DNA of 64,000 nt from Stachybotrys elegans (taxonomy: Eukaryota; Ascomycota; Sordariomycetes; Hypocreales; Stachybotryaceae), in assembly GCA_020746835.1 (NCBI GenBank), contig JAGPNK010000001.1:124001-188000 (forward strand), written 5' to 3'. Below, piece by piece: positions 10,169 through 23,128 of this stretch. A program made the position numbers and the translations under genes. The stretch's first letter is position 1. Every line of letters starts with the position of its first letter. The notes under the pieces were generated by a model. The model had not been told where the DNA came from. It saw only the letters and a program-made list of their open reading frames with translations, and did no database searches.

Positions 10169-12091
10169 CTAAGCTCTCCAAATGATTGCCCGAGCAGGAT
10201 CCGGCTCCCAGGCGCCATTCTTCTTTACACGACCCGGCTTCCAGGTGCCATTTGCCCTCACAAGATTCGAGTCCGTGCTGTTGACCATCGGGGGATCAGA
10301 CGTGCTACTCACAGAACCCGCCACACTGCTTTCAGAACTGGCCGTCAGAGGACCCAGACTCGTACTGCTTATGGGACCCATATCTGTCACGCTTGTCGGG
10401 CTCAACTCCGCACTGCTTGTCGAGCTGCTAGCCGTAAGAGAAGCAGGATCCGATTTTCTGTCTGTCGTCAGACTCAGGCCCGTATTGCTTGTCGAGCCCA
10501 GATCCATGACGCTTGTCGAGCTGCTGGCAGGATCCGATTCGTTGTCTGCCGTCAGAGGACCCAGGCTCGTACTGCTTGTGGATTCCGGACCCATATCTGT
10601 CACGCCTGTCGGGCTCAGTTCCGCAGTGCTTGTCGAGCTGCTGGCAGGATCCGATTTGTTGTCTGTCGTCAGAGCTTGGCCCGTATAGCTTGTGGGTTCA
10701 GGACCCAGGTCTGTCACGCTTGTCGAGCTGCTGGTCAGAGGAACATGATCCGATTTGTCTGTCGTCGGACTCGGGCCCGTATCGCTTGTAGAGAGTTCCG
10801 TACCGCTTCTGGAGCTGCTCAGATGACTTATCTCCGTGACGTTTAGTAGACCCAACTCTGTACTGTTGAACAGCTCATATTCCCAGGTCCCGTTTGGCCT
10901 CATCTTCCAGCTGCCGTTTGCGTCCTCCGTGTCCAAAGGCCAGCTGACGCGATACTCTTGGCCATCAAGATGATAATCATCATAAAGGCCGTGGTCAAGG
11001 GGCAAAGATATTTTGTTCTGGAGCGCGCCCCTCTTAAGCCACTGGCCCTTGTGACGGGGCCCCTCGAGGTCGCAGAGCTTGTCATAGAGAACGTACTCGC
11101 CTCCCTCGTATCGCTTGACATACATGCAGCTCACGATGAATCGTTTGTTCAGAGGTCTCGAGAGCAGATTGCAGTTCGTCTTGCCGTGTATTCGAATGAC
11201 GTAGAAGGACAGGCAGAGAGGGTCTGACCGGCACATCTCGGAACACACCCGATCATCGTCGGGAATCTCGATCCTGCAAGGATCCGAGAGATTGATGCAG
11301 CCTTCGACGGCGCACATGACTTCGGTCACGGCTGTGATGGTGGACGCGGGATGCACAACCGTCGTGCTTGCCTTGCTGAGCTCCGTAATATCTATCGTCC
11401 TGGTCGGGATGGTTGACGTCTCCGTCTTGGTCGACGCCTGCACGATCATGGCAATCTGCTTCACCGGCCGGGGGGCGCGGGTGATCAAGCATGTGCACAC
11501 GCTGCTGATGCGCGAAGGGGCATAGCTCGCTGCCATCCACCATGGAAAGTCTACGCTGCGCTCGGCGAATTCTGTAGTTTGGGGTTTCTCAATATCCTTG
11601 ACCTGCGTAGTTGGGGTTTCTGTAACCTCAACTCGCGTGGTGTGCGTGACAAGATGGTCCTCGGCGGGAAGACCTCGCTTCCAGCCTGGGCGAGGGGGGT
11701 CCGGGGGCATGTTGAGACCCCAGCTCATAAAGGGCGTTGTGGTAAAGGTATGAATCACATCGGTGCCCGAAATTAGGGTTTGTGTCCTGGCCATGTCAGC
11801 ATAGTAAGAGAGAGGAGGTCGTGTGGCCTACCAGGTTTGGATGTGGGTGACGGTGACGGTTTCAAAGGCCACCGTTGTCGTCTCCGTCACAGGCTCCGTC
11901 TCGTATATTGTATCGTAGTATGTAGAGCCCAGGTAGCTCGAACAGAAGAAGCTGGCCTCGGGGCTGTGGATGATGTTCTGGATCTGGAACAAAAGGGGAT
12001 CCGGTTGGCAGACCCTGGGCCTGGGGGCGTGCAGCAGCCAGTCAGCAGCGGCGCACCCTGCCAGGGCGAGCAAAAGGACGGGGAGACGCAT
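10169..12091 (-). CDS. Large secreted Ser/Thr-rich protein with Cys-rich module and degenerate tandem repeats
   Basis: Two exons, 12091-11832 and 11786-10169, joined in frame through Trp87 (625 residues). A signal peptide (MRLPVLLLALAGCAA) begins the chain. Residues about 60-240 carry Thr/Val-rich stretches. Residues about 245-325 hold a cysteine-rich module (CAVEGC..DPC..VCSEMC..PLC..NC..SC..LC) that loosely recalls a PAN/apple fold. Residues about 405-605 are a Ser/Thr-rich, probably O-glycosylated stalk built from degenerate repeats such as SDPASSSTS, LSPTxVTDMGP and SSTSLGPLTA. No GPI signal is seen at the end. Probably a wall or extracellular-matrix protein; no exact family recognised. 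Confidence 0.75.
10290..10790 (-). repeat. Coding minisatellite in the Ser/Thr-rich stalk
   Basis: At the DNA level the segment repeats words such as CTTGTCGAGCTGCTGGCAGG and GGACCCATATCTGTCACGC several times with drift. At the protein level the unit is roughly 40 residues, with two well-preserved copies and partial ones. Such coding repeats expand and contract in fungal surface proteins. Confidence 0.7.
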
Positions 12092-12520
12092 GTTGATAGG
12101 ACCGAATGGTAGATGCAGACGATTGTAGATGCAGACGATTGTTGAAGTGGGTGAGATGGATGAGGGGTCTTATATGTCAGCGGCAAACTTTTCTCCGGCA
12201 CTCTCTAGCCCAACATTCTCAGAATTCGAAAAGACTGGCGTAGACTGGTAACTATCGTGGACCAAGCTGCTAGTACGGCCCTTTCCGTGCTTCAAGGTGG
12301 ATGTCTAAAAAATTAATGAGCGTACTGGCGTTGGCTTTGACGTGGCTGCGCCAGTTGCAACCTTGCATGGCGGGTAGGTCCGCCTCGACATCTGATGTCA
12401 AGATGAGCGGCTAATCTTTGCTGGCCGGCCAAAGACCGTCTGTCTGAGAGGAGAGCGAGGAACCCGTCATGTTGCTTAGATGTCGTGTTCGATGCGTAGG
12501 CTGGATGGTGGTTGTCAAGG
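12092..12520. other. Intergenic with a 16-bp tandem duplication
   Basis: TAGATGCAGACGATTG occurs twice in direct tandem at about 12110-12141, just upstream of the Ser/Thr-rich gene. A TATAT element near 12170 is the likely TATA box on the minus strand. No gene. Confidence 0.5.
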
Positions 12521-15500
12521 TTAAGGCCCATTAATCCTCTTGGAAAGTATCGATACAAACTCTGCCTGCTGGGAATAAAGGAGCCTCTCCCTAATCAGTC
12601 TCTTGTTCTTCTGATCCACCCGGATCCTGTTGGAGATTATGCCTTGGAAAGCGCCCAGGTCCAAGGATCTGATGCGCACGAGAACCATGCCTACCTGCCC
12701 GTGGCTCAGGGTGCACTGCTCAGCCCGGAAATGCACAAGACTGTTGTTGAGTTTGAGGAAGAAGTATGTTTCCTGGGGCTGTAGCGTCCATTGCTGCGGC
12801 ACAGCCGGGCAGATGACGGCGGTTTCGATAAGAGGCATCTCGTGGGACCATGTCGCGTGCTGGCCCCGGCACTTGATCTCGCCAGCCTCCAGGCAGTCCT
12901 TTGTCATATACGCGAACGTGATGCACGAGTCCGAGTCCTCCAAGACAAGGAGCCACTTGGAACCGCCTTCTTTCACGGGAACACGGAACCCATGTGTCAC
13001 TGTCGGATAATATGGCCAGGCGACATGAAAGAAGGAACCGTCTGGGCTCATCCCTGTGTCCCTGAGAGTGTCGATAATCTGAGCAATGACGCGATATGCA
13101 AAGTCGGACAACTCTTTCTCCAAGCCCCCTAGCCAGCTAGCAATCGCCTCACCACCACTTACGTGGTTGCTTTGATCGTATCTTTGTGTGAGCCTGTGGA
13201 CAATGTTGTGCGGGTCCTCACGTAACGTGTACCAAGCCTGTTGGTCGCTTTTGGATCGGTGAAGCTGTGCAAAGACAGGAAACAAGTCCCCTATCAATTG
13301 TCTGAGAAGCACTCTCTGTGCAATGCCTGTGCAGTAGCTCACTCGCACTCCCCAGAATCGGTCCAGAAAGCAGATCAAGTGTTGTTCAATATATTGCCGA
13401 GGCCTTGCCTTGGCCGTCCTTCCCCGCTGCTTTGCCATGATGACTTGGACTACAAAGGCGACGGGATCAGACCCAAACTGCAGGCCAACCTGGCGCTCTG
13501 ATGGCTCCCAGAAGTCCTTGAAAGTTCCCACCTCTGTCATAGAGTTGGAGCAGGCCTTCCAACAGGCCCCCTCGTTATTCTGGTTCGCGCACGAAAGATT
13601 TTGCTGCACCAATGCCCCAACGACGATGACACTTTTCGCGTCAAGAGGTGGTGCGCAGGGGGGAATCATGGCTCCTCTGCTCCAATGATACATGTTCTCC
13701 TGTCCTGAGGAATAGGGGCATATGAAACCACCCCCAATCATGAGGCCAACAGGCTCCGGCGATGGGCCCGGCGAGTAGAGAAGGGCTCCTGGCCCCCAGG
13801 TGTCAAGAATATCATGAATGTTCGACATGACATCGAACCTCCGACCCACAGCAGATTCCCCTTGATCGCCCCCTAAGCAGAATGCCATAACTGGTCCACG
13901 AGTCATCTCATCCAGACATGAAAGTCGATATTCCTTGGCTGTTATGGCAAGGCCAGAGAACGGACTGTTCGGACGTAGCATTTGACGGTCGAGGCCCAGA
14001 AGCTTGAATTCTCGGATGGTTCGATCAATAAAGAACGGGCGAACCCCCGCAGCATGGACCCTCGTGTAGAACAAAAATCCAAGACACAGTGTTTGGAGAG
14101 CCAAGCACGCAAGCCCTAGGATATCCATGATATGGGACTTGCTGATACTGGTTACCTTTGGGAGAGACACTGATTTGAATATTATATACGCGTCCTCAGA
14201 AAGTCTTTCGCGAGCGGCGTCTTTATAGATGACTCTCCTGAGAATACTGTCTGATATAGCGAGCAATTTGCCCAAGGCGCATGTTAGTTCCACCCACCTC
14301 AAGCCCGATGCGGACAGTCTCGATGGCCTTGCCAGATCCCCTATAGTCAAGCAATGGTCTCTGATTTTCTCCAGCATAGAAAACTCGATACGAATCAATT
14401 CGATTTGTTCATTCGTTGCTGCGCCGATAGAATGGTCGAGAGCCAAAATGGTAAAAGAGTTGCAGCAGTAGCCGGCTTTCTGATAATAGCCCCCAGCGGC
14501 CAAGAGCCTGCCCGCTATGCCTCCGATCCGATCGAACATGTCTACAATGACATCTAGGGAAGCATCAACAGTTGGGTTGGCCGGATAAGATATCATCGCT
14601 TGGGAATGATCGTTCTCGTGATAGATAATCTTGCCTTCCCAGTCAGCTTTGTTTCGAGAGATGGGAACAACTCCGCCAAGACCACACAGCTCTTCGATGA
14701 ACCTAAGTGTGACCGATTCATCCTCTTCTGTTGGTTTCAAATCTGTGCCTGGTCCAGAAATTGGCTCCAAATCCTCTTCCTCTGGTAAAAGACTGTGGGC
14801 GCAGCCCTCCAGATGAAATCCAGTCTCAGTCTTATGCGTATCAGACAAAATTGACTGGTCTGGCTCAAAGTATATCCATGGGGAATCGTGAACTGCCTGG
14901 TATAGGAGCTCTGCAACCTCGTCATATGTGTAGTCCATCTGGATCAAACCCTCGATCCACTGGTACTTCCCGGTGATCGCTTCAGCAAGTCTGTACTCTA
15001 TGAATAGTGAGAGGACATCCACGCTGCGACTGGAGAGTGCTGCCGTCATGTCGGAAGGCTCTTCAAGGAGGTACATAAGTCGAGCCTTTAGCTTTCGGGA
15101 GGCCTTTTCACCAGGAAAGAGGGTCGTGGTGAGTTGCATGGAGGGATCCATCCCAAGCGAAGTAAGGATACTTTGCTCTCGCAGTGCCATCAGGAGTAGC
15201 ATAGTTCTTGTTGTGTCTTGGCGGCTTTTCGGTCCGTTTGCGCTTGCGATAGCTCTCAACTCCAGGGCCGAGGTCGTAGCGTCCTGCAAATCAATAAGGT
15301 ATTCAGCGAGAATCCTGTTATGGATACCGGGAAACTTCTCCAACCCAAACCTTTCTAAAACCCTCAAGTACAAGGAGTAAGTGGTACTGTCCTTCAGCAA
15401 AGAGTTAGCCAGGCATAAGCGTAAGCTGGACTGTTCGACAGAATCGAGTGCCAAGGCCGGCGACTTTTGAGAGATGCACTGTGAACCAGGCGAAAAGTCA

Positions 15501-18328
15501 GGCCGGTTCATGAACACTTGTCGAGAATGAGTGGTCAGGCGGAAAATCCTCTCAACGATAGGAGGGTAGCGAGTCTCCGAGAAGCCATTTGACAGAGGCT
15601 TGAGATGTATGATGCTTTCAGAGTATGTTTCTCCAAACCGCTTTCGATGTCTGTTTAGTGCTTCCGATAGTACCCTTTCGGCTTCAAAGTAGCGCTTCTG
15701 TCGCCTGAGTATGATTCCAAGCTTGCCCAGAATATGGAGTGATGTTGGGTGAATGCGACCTAGGACTTTTTCGCCAAGGTAGAGAGCCCTGGATGCCTCC
15801 ACCTCAGCCTCGCTAAGCCAGTTCATCTTCTCCCCGGCATGAGCAAGAATGTACCGAGTGGCAATGATAGGTTCAGATGCTTCCCCCATGACGCGTTTTT
15901 GATACCACAAGACGCGGAGTGCCTGTGTTGTAGCCTCTTCATACTGTCCGAGACAGCTGTACGCCTCAGCAAGGAGCAGTTGAAAATAGATGGTCATTCT
16001 GTGGAATGCGCCCACTTTCTTACGGAGAAGGCTGATGACATGCCGCTCAAGCACCACGACATCCTCATATCTGCCACTAACCCATAGAAATGCAACAACC
16101 CTGCGAGCCAGCTTTGCTAGCTGATACGGCCGATCACATATGTCGCCGTAGAGCTGGATTATGTGCAGAGCTTGCCCCGCATATCTCTCGCACTGATTAG
16201 AGAATTTCTCAGGAGTCACGTCGGGGTCCTTGGGAAACAAGTCGTGTATAGTCTTGAGGGCCCCTCTGGAAAAGTAAACATCGCCATGCTGTTTCTGGCT
16301 TGTGGCTGACTGTGCTGCGTTGGCTAGTCGAAGTCGCGCATATTTCTGAAAGCATATGGGCATCTCATATCTTTGTTCGCCTTCGTGTGTCCACCATTCG
16401 GAGAGGAGCGCCATGTCAACCAGCTTGCAAACAGCAAGCAAAGCATCCCCCCTTCCGGGGTGTATGCTAAACATGTCATCCTCCCGACTTGCATACCCGG
16501 CTGCCATTTCCAGGCACTCCCATGGAATCGGCTGACTGTCGAAATGAGCCATGATATGCAATACTTTGCTTGCAGTTTTCGATACGACGTCCCCACTCCT
16601 AGCCAGCTGTTCAATGACAACCAAGACCAGGGCTGAGAGGGTATCAGACACATTTGACCGGTCTCCAGCCTCTCGCAGTCGCCCGTATTGCAGCCATCGA
16701 CGCAAAGATGGTATAGTCATTGATGTCTCTCTCACGCTTATACCCACCAGTTGAATGGTCAAAGAAACCCCCCCAAGCTCTTCCAGCAGCCATCTAAAAC
16801 CCTGGAGCTCGTCGGGATTAATAGCCCTTGAAAGCAGCTGACGTGCTTGGTCATACGACATTTGGCCAACCTCTAAGCACCGTTCAGCGCCCAGTATATC
16901 TTTCACTATTTCCAAATCGTGGGAAGTCCAAATAACTGTGCCACTTCTGCCAGTCGGGATAAATTGCCTGAAGCTGGCTGTGCCGCTATCAAATAGCTCT
17001 GGATCGTCTGCATCGTCAATGACAAGCAGCCACTCCTGTTCTTTCTGAATGCAAGAACAAACCTCTCTCAACATCTCCGGAATTGAAAGGCCAGTGATTT
17101 CACAGTTGAGGCTGCTTGCAATGGCTTTAAAACTTTGTGCAAATGTATGCTTGTTGTGGCCATCAGCCCAAAATACTGAACAAGCAGGCTTTCGGCCGTA
17201 GGTATAGTTGAGCGCCAGTTGTGTTTTTCTATGATCCCGACTGTCAGTGACTCCAATCATTATAGAGGCACCGTTGCTTGCTTACCCGCATCCTTCAGGC
17301 CCCCATAAAGCTGCGGCCTGGCCTGCTCCGAGTAAACCGTCAAGCTGAGCCATGAGATCCTCACGCACAACGAAGTTGTCATTCTGTGGGAAAGGAATGT
17401 GCCTGGGGGCTTGTCGCATTTCCGTCGCGGTAAATCGATTGGTTGCCAACGCCTGTACTGGGCAACTATCAATGACGGCCCTAATCACTGATGCCGCCGT
17501 TGCCGCAGCATAGCGCTTCTGCGTTGGGCTGGCAGAAGTGCTGCACACACCCCTGATAGCCAAACATGGTGCTTCATCCCAGAGACTGGCGCCCTCCTTC
17601 TCTAAAGCAATGATGGGCTCGTTGGCTGTCGCGTTGAAGACATCAAGGGCTTTGGCAGCCACACGGGGATGAACACCAAGGATCCCAGAAGTCAGAGCTC
17701 CAAAGAAGATACCAGGTCTCAAAGCGTCTGGTGTAGTATATTGTTCCCATGACTCGTCGCTTTTCTCTCCTGGCCTCGGCCGTATGACTTTTTGTCTGTG
17801 AATCGTGTCCAGGTGTGCAATGGTTCGACTTTGAATTGCAAGCCGTCCGTCTATCGTCTTCAAATCTCCTGCTATCTTCAGAACATGTGCGTGAGGTGTG
17901 TTTTGACTGGCAATCTTGGTGTTCTTTATCTTGAAGACCTCACTGTGGTAAAGCTTGTTGCTGTCAACTTGTAAAATGGACGTGCTGATGACAGCGTCTC
18001 CCGGGTGCAGGGCGGGGCCATTTTCCAGCTCCGGAACGTTCCAACATGCGCCTGCCATAAGCACAAGCGACAACGAGGGGAAATCAGACATGAGCTTTCT
18101 CGAAGCTGACGCTTCGCTGGCCTTGCCCGCCTCAGTCAGGAGGACAAGAACAACGGCGTGATCTCCCATGGTACCTGTAGTATACATGGCGCCGATTATT
18201 GTACCCAGTCGGCTTGTTCGAGGGATTCGGTCTCGATGGTCAAAAAGAAGTTGGACCATGTCGTAATCTGACGGCAGAGCACAAACAATGGCAACATCGA
18301 CCCGGTTGTGAGGGACAGTCGTCTCCAT
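12521..18328 (-). CDS. NLR-type STAND protein: nucleoside phosphorylase - NB-ARC - TPR, with ~1,000-residue extra C-terminus
   Basis: Two exons, 18328-17286 and 17228-12521 (57-nt intron, 1,916 residues). The splice rebuilds the nucleotide-binding loop: GPEGC precedes the junction and GKTQLALNY follows it. Residues about 9-300 are a purine-nucleoside-phosphorylase-like domain (VDVAIVCALPSDYDMV.., LVLMAGACWNVPE..). The P-loop is at about 343-350, Walker B (WLLVIDDADD) at about 414-423 and a GGVSLTIQLVG motif near 500. TPR-like 42-residue repeats follow at about 717-897 (GQYEEATTQAL, RYFEAERVLSEAL). Residues about 900-1,916 match nothing I recognise. Fungal proteins of this type act in non-self recognition and regulated cell death. 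All motifs look intact, so it is probably functional. Confidence 0.9.
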
Positions 18329-19429
18329 CCTGACACTTGTTGCTCAATGGTAGGACAATCGACCTGATAAAAGTGACAATGAGAAAATTAAGGCGATTGA
18401 TGGAAGGGCGACATGATAGAATAGAAGGGACAGCAAGAACCCCGCAATGCAGTCAGGCTGCGGCTGATGATCAAGGAATTCGCACGTGAGTAGCCCCAAT
18501 TTGAGACCTAGGATCGTAATATCCAATGATGGACAAGGAAATACGAGGCAGCCGAGCCAATGAATGGCAGTCCTGCGGTCCGTAGCGAAATCGGATCTGG
18601 GGTCACTGTCTACCTGTAGAAAAGCACCATTAGTATCTGCGAATGGTATTCTTGCGTGTCTTGTTGAACTAGAATTCCGGCTCTCCTAGCCCTCGGCAGG
18701 AAACCACCGGACATGTCATTAGTATTCATTGGGAGTCGGAGTTCCCTATACCCATCAATGTAGTTTTCGCAAGTGGTAAGGTTAGTCCGAAGCAGTCGGT
18801 GAAACTTTCACCCTAAATGGTAGACTTGTGGGTTGTGGCATCACAGTCGCATCCGCCTTCTGTAGTTATAGTTGAGCAACTTCCAGACGATAAGCCCTCG
18901 AACAAGACGGGACATGCTGTCTGTGTCTGATGAACTTGGTAGGATTGATTCTGTTGTGACCGCCTCAGGACTCGCTCAGCGCGCAGTAACTAATTTTACT
19001 GCCGACAAGGGAGTGTTAAAGACTTCTCAAATGTGTCTAAAAAGCCAGGAGTTAGTCGGAAGTTTATGATATAGGTTCTGTGCATCTGGCGAGGCCATGA
19101 CTGGTAAGTCAAATAGTTAGTCACGCCTCATACATGGCCTCATCTGTAGAAACTGCAAACTCACAAGTCATGCTCATCAAACCACACACCGCCATCTCCC
19201 GAAGTAGGCTTGTGATATTGCGCCTGCGCATCTTAGAGCCCGAGGCTGCAGATCTTGAGGTAACCTGCAGAGATCGTGAGTTGTCCCGCAATGATGGAGC
19301 CGACTTGTGGGTAGCCCCCGCTGGCCTTTCTTGGCTGCCGAAAGTCATTGTTTGAAAAACGGGGTGGTTGCCCCAGTCTATGTCCTGTGCGTGAAACGAA
19401 TATTCACTCCTTACCCCTCAACACTGACA
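18329..19429. other. 1.1-kb divergent intergenic region, no gene seen
   Basis: Lies between the start of the NLR gene (minus) and the methyltransferase gene (plus). Only short unrelated open frames on both strands. It must hold both promoters; no clear TATA box or repeat was found. Confidence 0.5.
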
Positions 19430-20544
19430 ATGGCCTCACCACAACAAACTGTCAGTTCTCCAGAAAGAGCCGCGGCTCCCAGCGCTGAGCAGGAGGTACC
19501 GATAGAAATTCAGAGTCACGAGACCCCTCTCGAGGCCGACATTGTTGCTGGGGACGACGATGGCGATTCGGCAATTGATAGCCAGAGTCTGCTGTCGACG
19601 GAATCGCTAACGTCGAGCATCCTCGAGTACCGGCAGCTCCACGGACGCACCTACGCCAACGCTAAGACGGGAGACTATTGGGGTCCCAACGATGAGCGGC
19701 AGAGCGAGGGACTGGACCTGATCCACAGCGCACTGACGGTCCTGCTCGACGGTAAGCTCTTTGTGGCACCCATCAACAAGGACGACCCGGGCCGTGTTCT
19801 CGACATTGGCACGGGCACGGGGATCTGGGCCATGGACTTTGCCAGCGACTTCCCCTCGGCCGACGTGACGGGCACAGACCTCAGCCCGATGCAGCCGACG
19901 TGGGTGCCGCCCAACCTGCGGTTCGAGGTCGACGACTGCCTGCTCGACTGGATGTACCCGGAAAACCACTTCGACTTCATCCATGTGCGCGCCATGTACG
20001 GCTCCATCCCGGACTGGACGGACTTGGACCGCAAGATCCTTTACCACCTCAAGCCGGGGGGCTACCTTGAGCATCTTGAGATTGGGTGCCAGGGCATGTC
20101 GGACCACAAGGAGCTGCCAAAAGACCACATCTTCTACACGTGGGCCAATACCTTTTACGCGGCGGGCGAAAAGATGGGCCGCCCCTTTACCATCTGCCTC
20201 GACGGGGAGAGCCGCAAGCACATGGAGGAAGCGGGCTTTGCCAACATCCAAGAGACGCGCCTCAAGCTGCCGGTCGGCGGCTGGCCCAAGGACCCGACGC
20301 TCAAGCAGGCCGGTATTTACTTTCAGGCTGCGCTGGAGCGCGACATGGAGGGGTTTTCCATGTTTGTGTGCACGGAGCTGCTCGGCTGGTCCAAGGAGGA
20401 AGTGCATGTGTTGGTGGCCAAGATGAGGCAAGCGATTCGGGACCGAGCCAGCTGCCCGTACATTGTTGTGTGAGTATTCGCATTCCGTTGGTGATGTGTG
20501 CTAATTTCGATAGGAACATTGTCGTTGGACAGAAGCCGCTGTAG
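19430..20544 (+). CDS. LaeA-like SAM-dependent methyltransferase
   Basis: Exons 19430-20469 and 20514-20544 (356 residues); the short last exon supplies the usual VGQKP ending. After an acidic, disordered N-terminus of about 60 residues comes the conserved block EYRQLHGRTYANAKTGDYWG..NDERQSEGLDLIH. The SAM-binding motif I VLDIGTGTGIWA is at residues 123-134, followed by GTDLSPMQPTWVPPN and YHLKPGGYLEHLE. This is the TAM/UMTA methyltransferase family to which LaeA belongs. LaeA works in the nuclear velvet complex and controls secondary metabolism and development; most genomes carry many paralogues with unknown targets, so this one is LaeA-like, not LaeA itself. Confidence 0.88.
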
Positions 20545-21561
20545 CTTGATGCAGTATGTGATCCTAACATCTGAGTTTGCCTCGCCTTGTTGGAAAGGAC
20601 GTACCGCTGCTTATGACGAGAGTCGGCTTCGTGTCGTAGCCAATTTAATATCTAGCGGCATTCGCTCACCAGGGCCTCGTACCGCTCAAAGTTGTAGAGC
20701 AATCTTGCCACGGCAGCACCAGCTCAGCTACAGTGAAGGGCGTGGCTTCAGGCTGTCCGTTTGTCCCGTAGCGGTTCGTTATCTGCAGCGGAATTGATGT
20801 CGGCCTATTTGTGGTCAACTTCCGCTAGCCGGCTTACCGACATTTATAGTAATGATGTGCTGGGAATCGGTGAAACACGACTGCAGGCTGTCCAGAGCGC
20901 GTGTGGTACGTTGAAATCCCCGCCAATAGACCAGTCCTCGGCCATGGTCCAGAAGTGTGGTCCAGCAAGTTGTAGTATCGGTATTTCGAACTTGTATCAT
21001 CGGTCGTTCGTCGTCTCGTAGTTGCCGCCTGCTGCATATCCAGAATGACTCGGTATTCGTCTGTTCGAGCGGAATTCGCTACAAGGATACCGATCGCAGA
21101 GCATCAGCGCCATCAGCGCCATCAGCCAGATGAGAAGACTCACCTCCGTTTGGACACGGCCTCGAATAAAAATTGCATCTCCCCCATAATGTGCCTTGGA
21201 CTCGATCGGCCGGGCTGTTCGGGGAGGAGCTCGAGCTCGCGATCTCGTGAACTGTGTTGAGGAAGCAATCTCGCCGCTGGGTCTTGAGTAATATTCGGAC
21301 GACGTCGGAATTCTCGCATCGTTGCCGACAAGCTTCATCACGTCTTCCGGGGGTTAAGGGTATCGTTCAGTTTGGCGAGCTATGGAAGAGAGGTGGGTGA
21401 AAGGAAGGCGTTTGGCAGCTACAGCAGGTCGGCCCACACTAACAGTGCAGCACCTTCCGCACAGAAAGAGTGGGTGAAAATGGAAGTGTCACCTTGGAAG
21501 TCCTGGAAAGTAAATATTCATTCATATGGCTTTCCATCCACTACGTGAGCATACAGGTTCC
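20545..21561. other. 1-kb convergent intergenic region, no gene seen
   Basis: Separates the tails of the methyltransferase (plus) and the membrane-protein gene (minus). Near 21098-21122 the sequence CATCAGCGC is repeated in short tandem. No convincing coding frame on either strand. Confidence 0.45.
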
Positions 21562-22773
21562 CTAAGTAGCAACCCCATTGAATGCTAGATGAACAACGAC
21601 AAATGCCTGCACCGCTGTCGAAATCATCGAGGCAAAGACGCTCCATTCAGAAGGCGCCGTTATGTAAAGCGGAACGGCAGCAATCGCGCAAACCAAGGAT
21701 ACCGTTGTCGGCACAAGCCACATCCACCGCGGCAGCTTGTCCTTGTGCCACAGCGAGATGATGACAACAACGCTGGAAACAGCCTGCATGGTGCTGCTTT
21801 GAAGCTGTGCCCAGAAATCTGCGTCTCGCACGGTGCCCGTCTCGTGGGGCGAATAACTATACACGAGAGCGAACAAGGGGCCTGAGCAGGGTGCCGCGAC
21901 CGCGGTCAGCCACATTACGGGGTACGTCTAGAACAGTAAGCATGCATTTACAGAAAATAGCTTCGTGGACTTACCATGCTCGGCTGCTCTCGGCTTGTGC
22001 TCTCGGCTTGTGGTAGTATGGATTTCGATAACTCGTCCCTAGATCGTCAGTCCATGCCAGTCAAGCGACGATTGCGCCTACCAGTTTGGCAAATCATCCT
22101 TGGTTCCACGATGCTTGTGATGAAGTGCTGTTATCAGTTTAACAACCTCCCACTTGCGGCGTAAGACCGTCTTCGTTGCTGAGTTGATGACGTTGTGCTC
22201 CCCCATGGCCACAATGTGTCGACTCAGTCGGATGGCATCATTCTCGAAATTCACCAGCTTCTCCTGCATCCAACTCCGAACACTGGGGTCTTCGTCCCAA
22301 GCCCCGGCCAGCTGAATGATGATGTCGTATGCGTTGACCCAAAAGTACAGAAATCGCTCATTCTCCAGGTAGAGTGTCGAGAAGCCCTGGCGTCCTTTGC
22401 GCATAGCGTCATACTGAACATGCAGTTCGTCAATGATGAGCATCTCACGTCTTGCCTCATCTCTAGTTTCAGCGCTGGAAGGTTTGTTGCCGTCTATCAC
22501 GTTCTTATACCACATGTACAACATGGTGGTGATTATTATCTCCATCGACGCCACGCAGTCGGCCAGCACCAGTAGATTTTCGTCTCGCAGGGCCTCGGAC
22601 CCATGTTCGGCAGTCATGTTATACTCGGACCGTTGTACATCTGCAGGTTGTTAGATTCGCAGATGCAATTTCGTAGAAAGGTCAATACCAGGGAGGCTAT
22701 ATGCAATGGGTTGAACTCTGTTTCGGCGTCTAACAGAGCTACCGCTGGCCGCAGCCTGAGCCGTGCTTGCCAT
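21562..22773 (-). CDS. Unknown membrane protein, four exons
   Basis: Exons 22773-22689, 22640-22082, 22038-21975 and 21927-21562 join in frame to 357 residues. The N-terminal two thirds are soluble-looking and helical, with an early hydrophobic stretch (LLVLADCVASMEIIITTMLYMW) and charged segments such as SSAETRDEARREMLIIDEL. The last ~120 residues hold three or four hydrophobic helices (MWLTAVAAPCSGPLFALVY, SSTMQAVSSVVVIISLW, MWLVPTTVSLVCAIAAVPLYI, VFASMISTAVQAFVVVHLAF). No family recognised. It lies between the LaeA-like gene and the deaminase gene and has the same strand as the deaminase and the NLR. A TATA-like ATAAATAT lies about 90 bp upstream on the minus strand. Confidence 0.72.
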
Positions 22774-23128
22774 ACTGTGACAAGTGACGGATTCAAACAA
22801 CAAACTTGTACCTTATGAAAGAAGAAGTGAATGATGCAGTCTGAAGGACGCATTGGCCAAATATTTATACTAAGCCGGCAAGGCGAAATCGTGACGTAGG
22901 TGGTGGCTGAGCAGTATGTATGTCTCAGCTGACAGGCAGACTTCTAAAGTAAGCAAAGCTGAAACCGACAAGTAACTATGGTGGAATGATTAATAGCCTG
23001 TTATATGTTCTGAGCTCATCTGAAAATACATCTACTGTCAGAGGGTATTCCATCCCTCTCGCAAATACAATCAACATGCACCGTCCTGCTCGCCTGGCTC
23101 TCCTTGATAATGTGGCATTCGTAAATTA
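22774..23128. other. Intergenic between two minus-strand genes
   Basis: Contains the promoter of the membrane-protein gene and the 3' flank of the deaminase gene. No gene or repeat seen. Confidence 0.45.
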
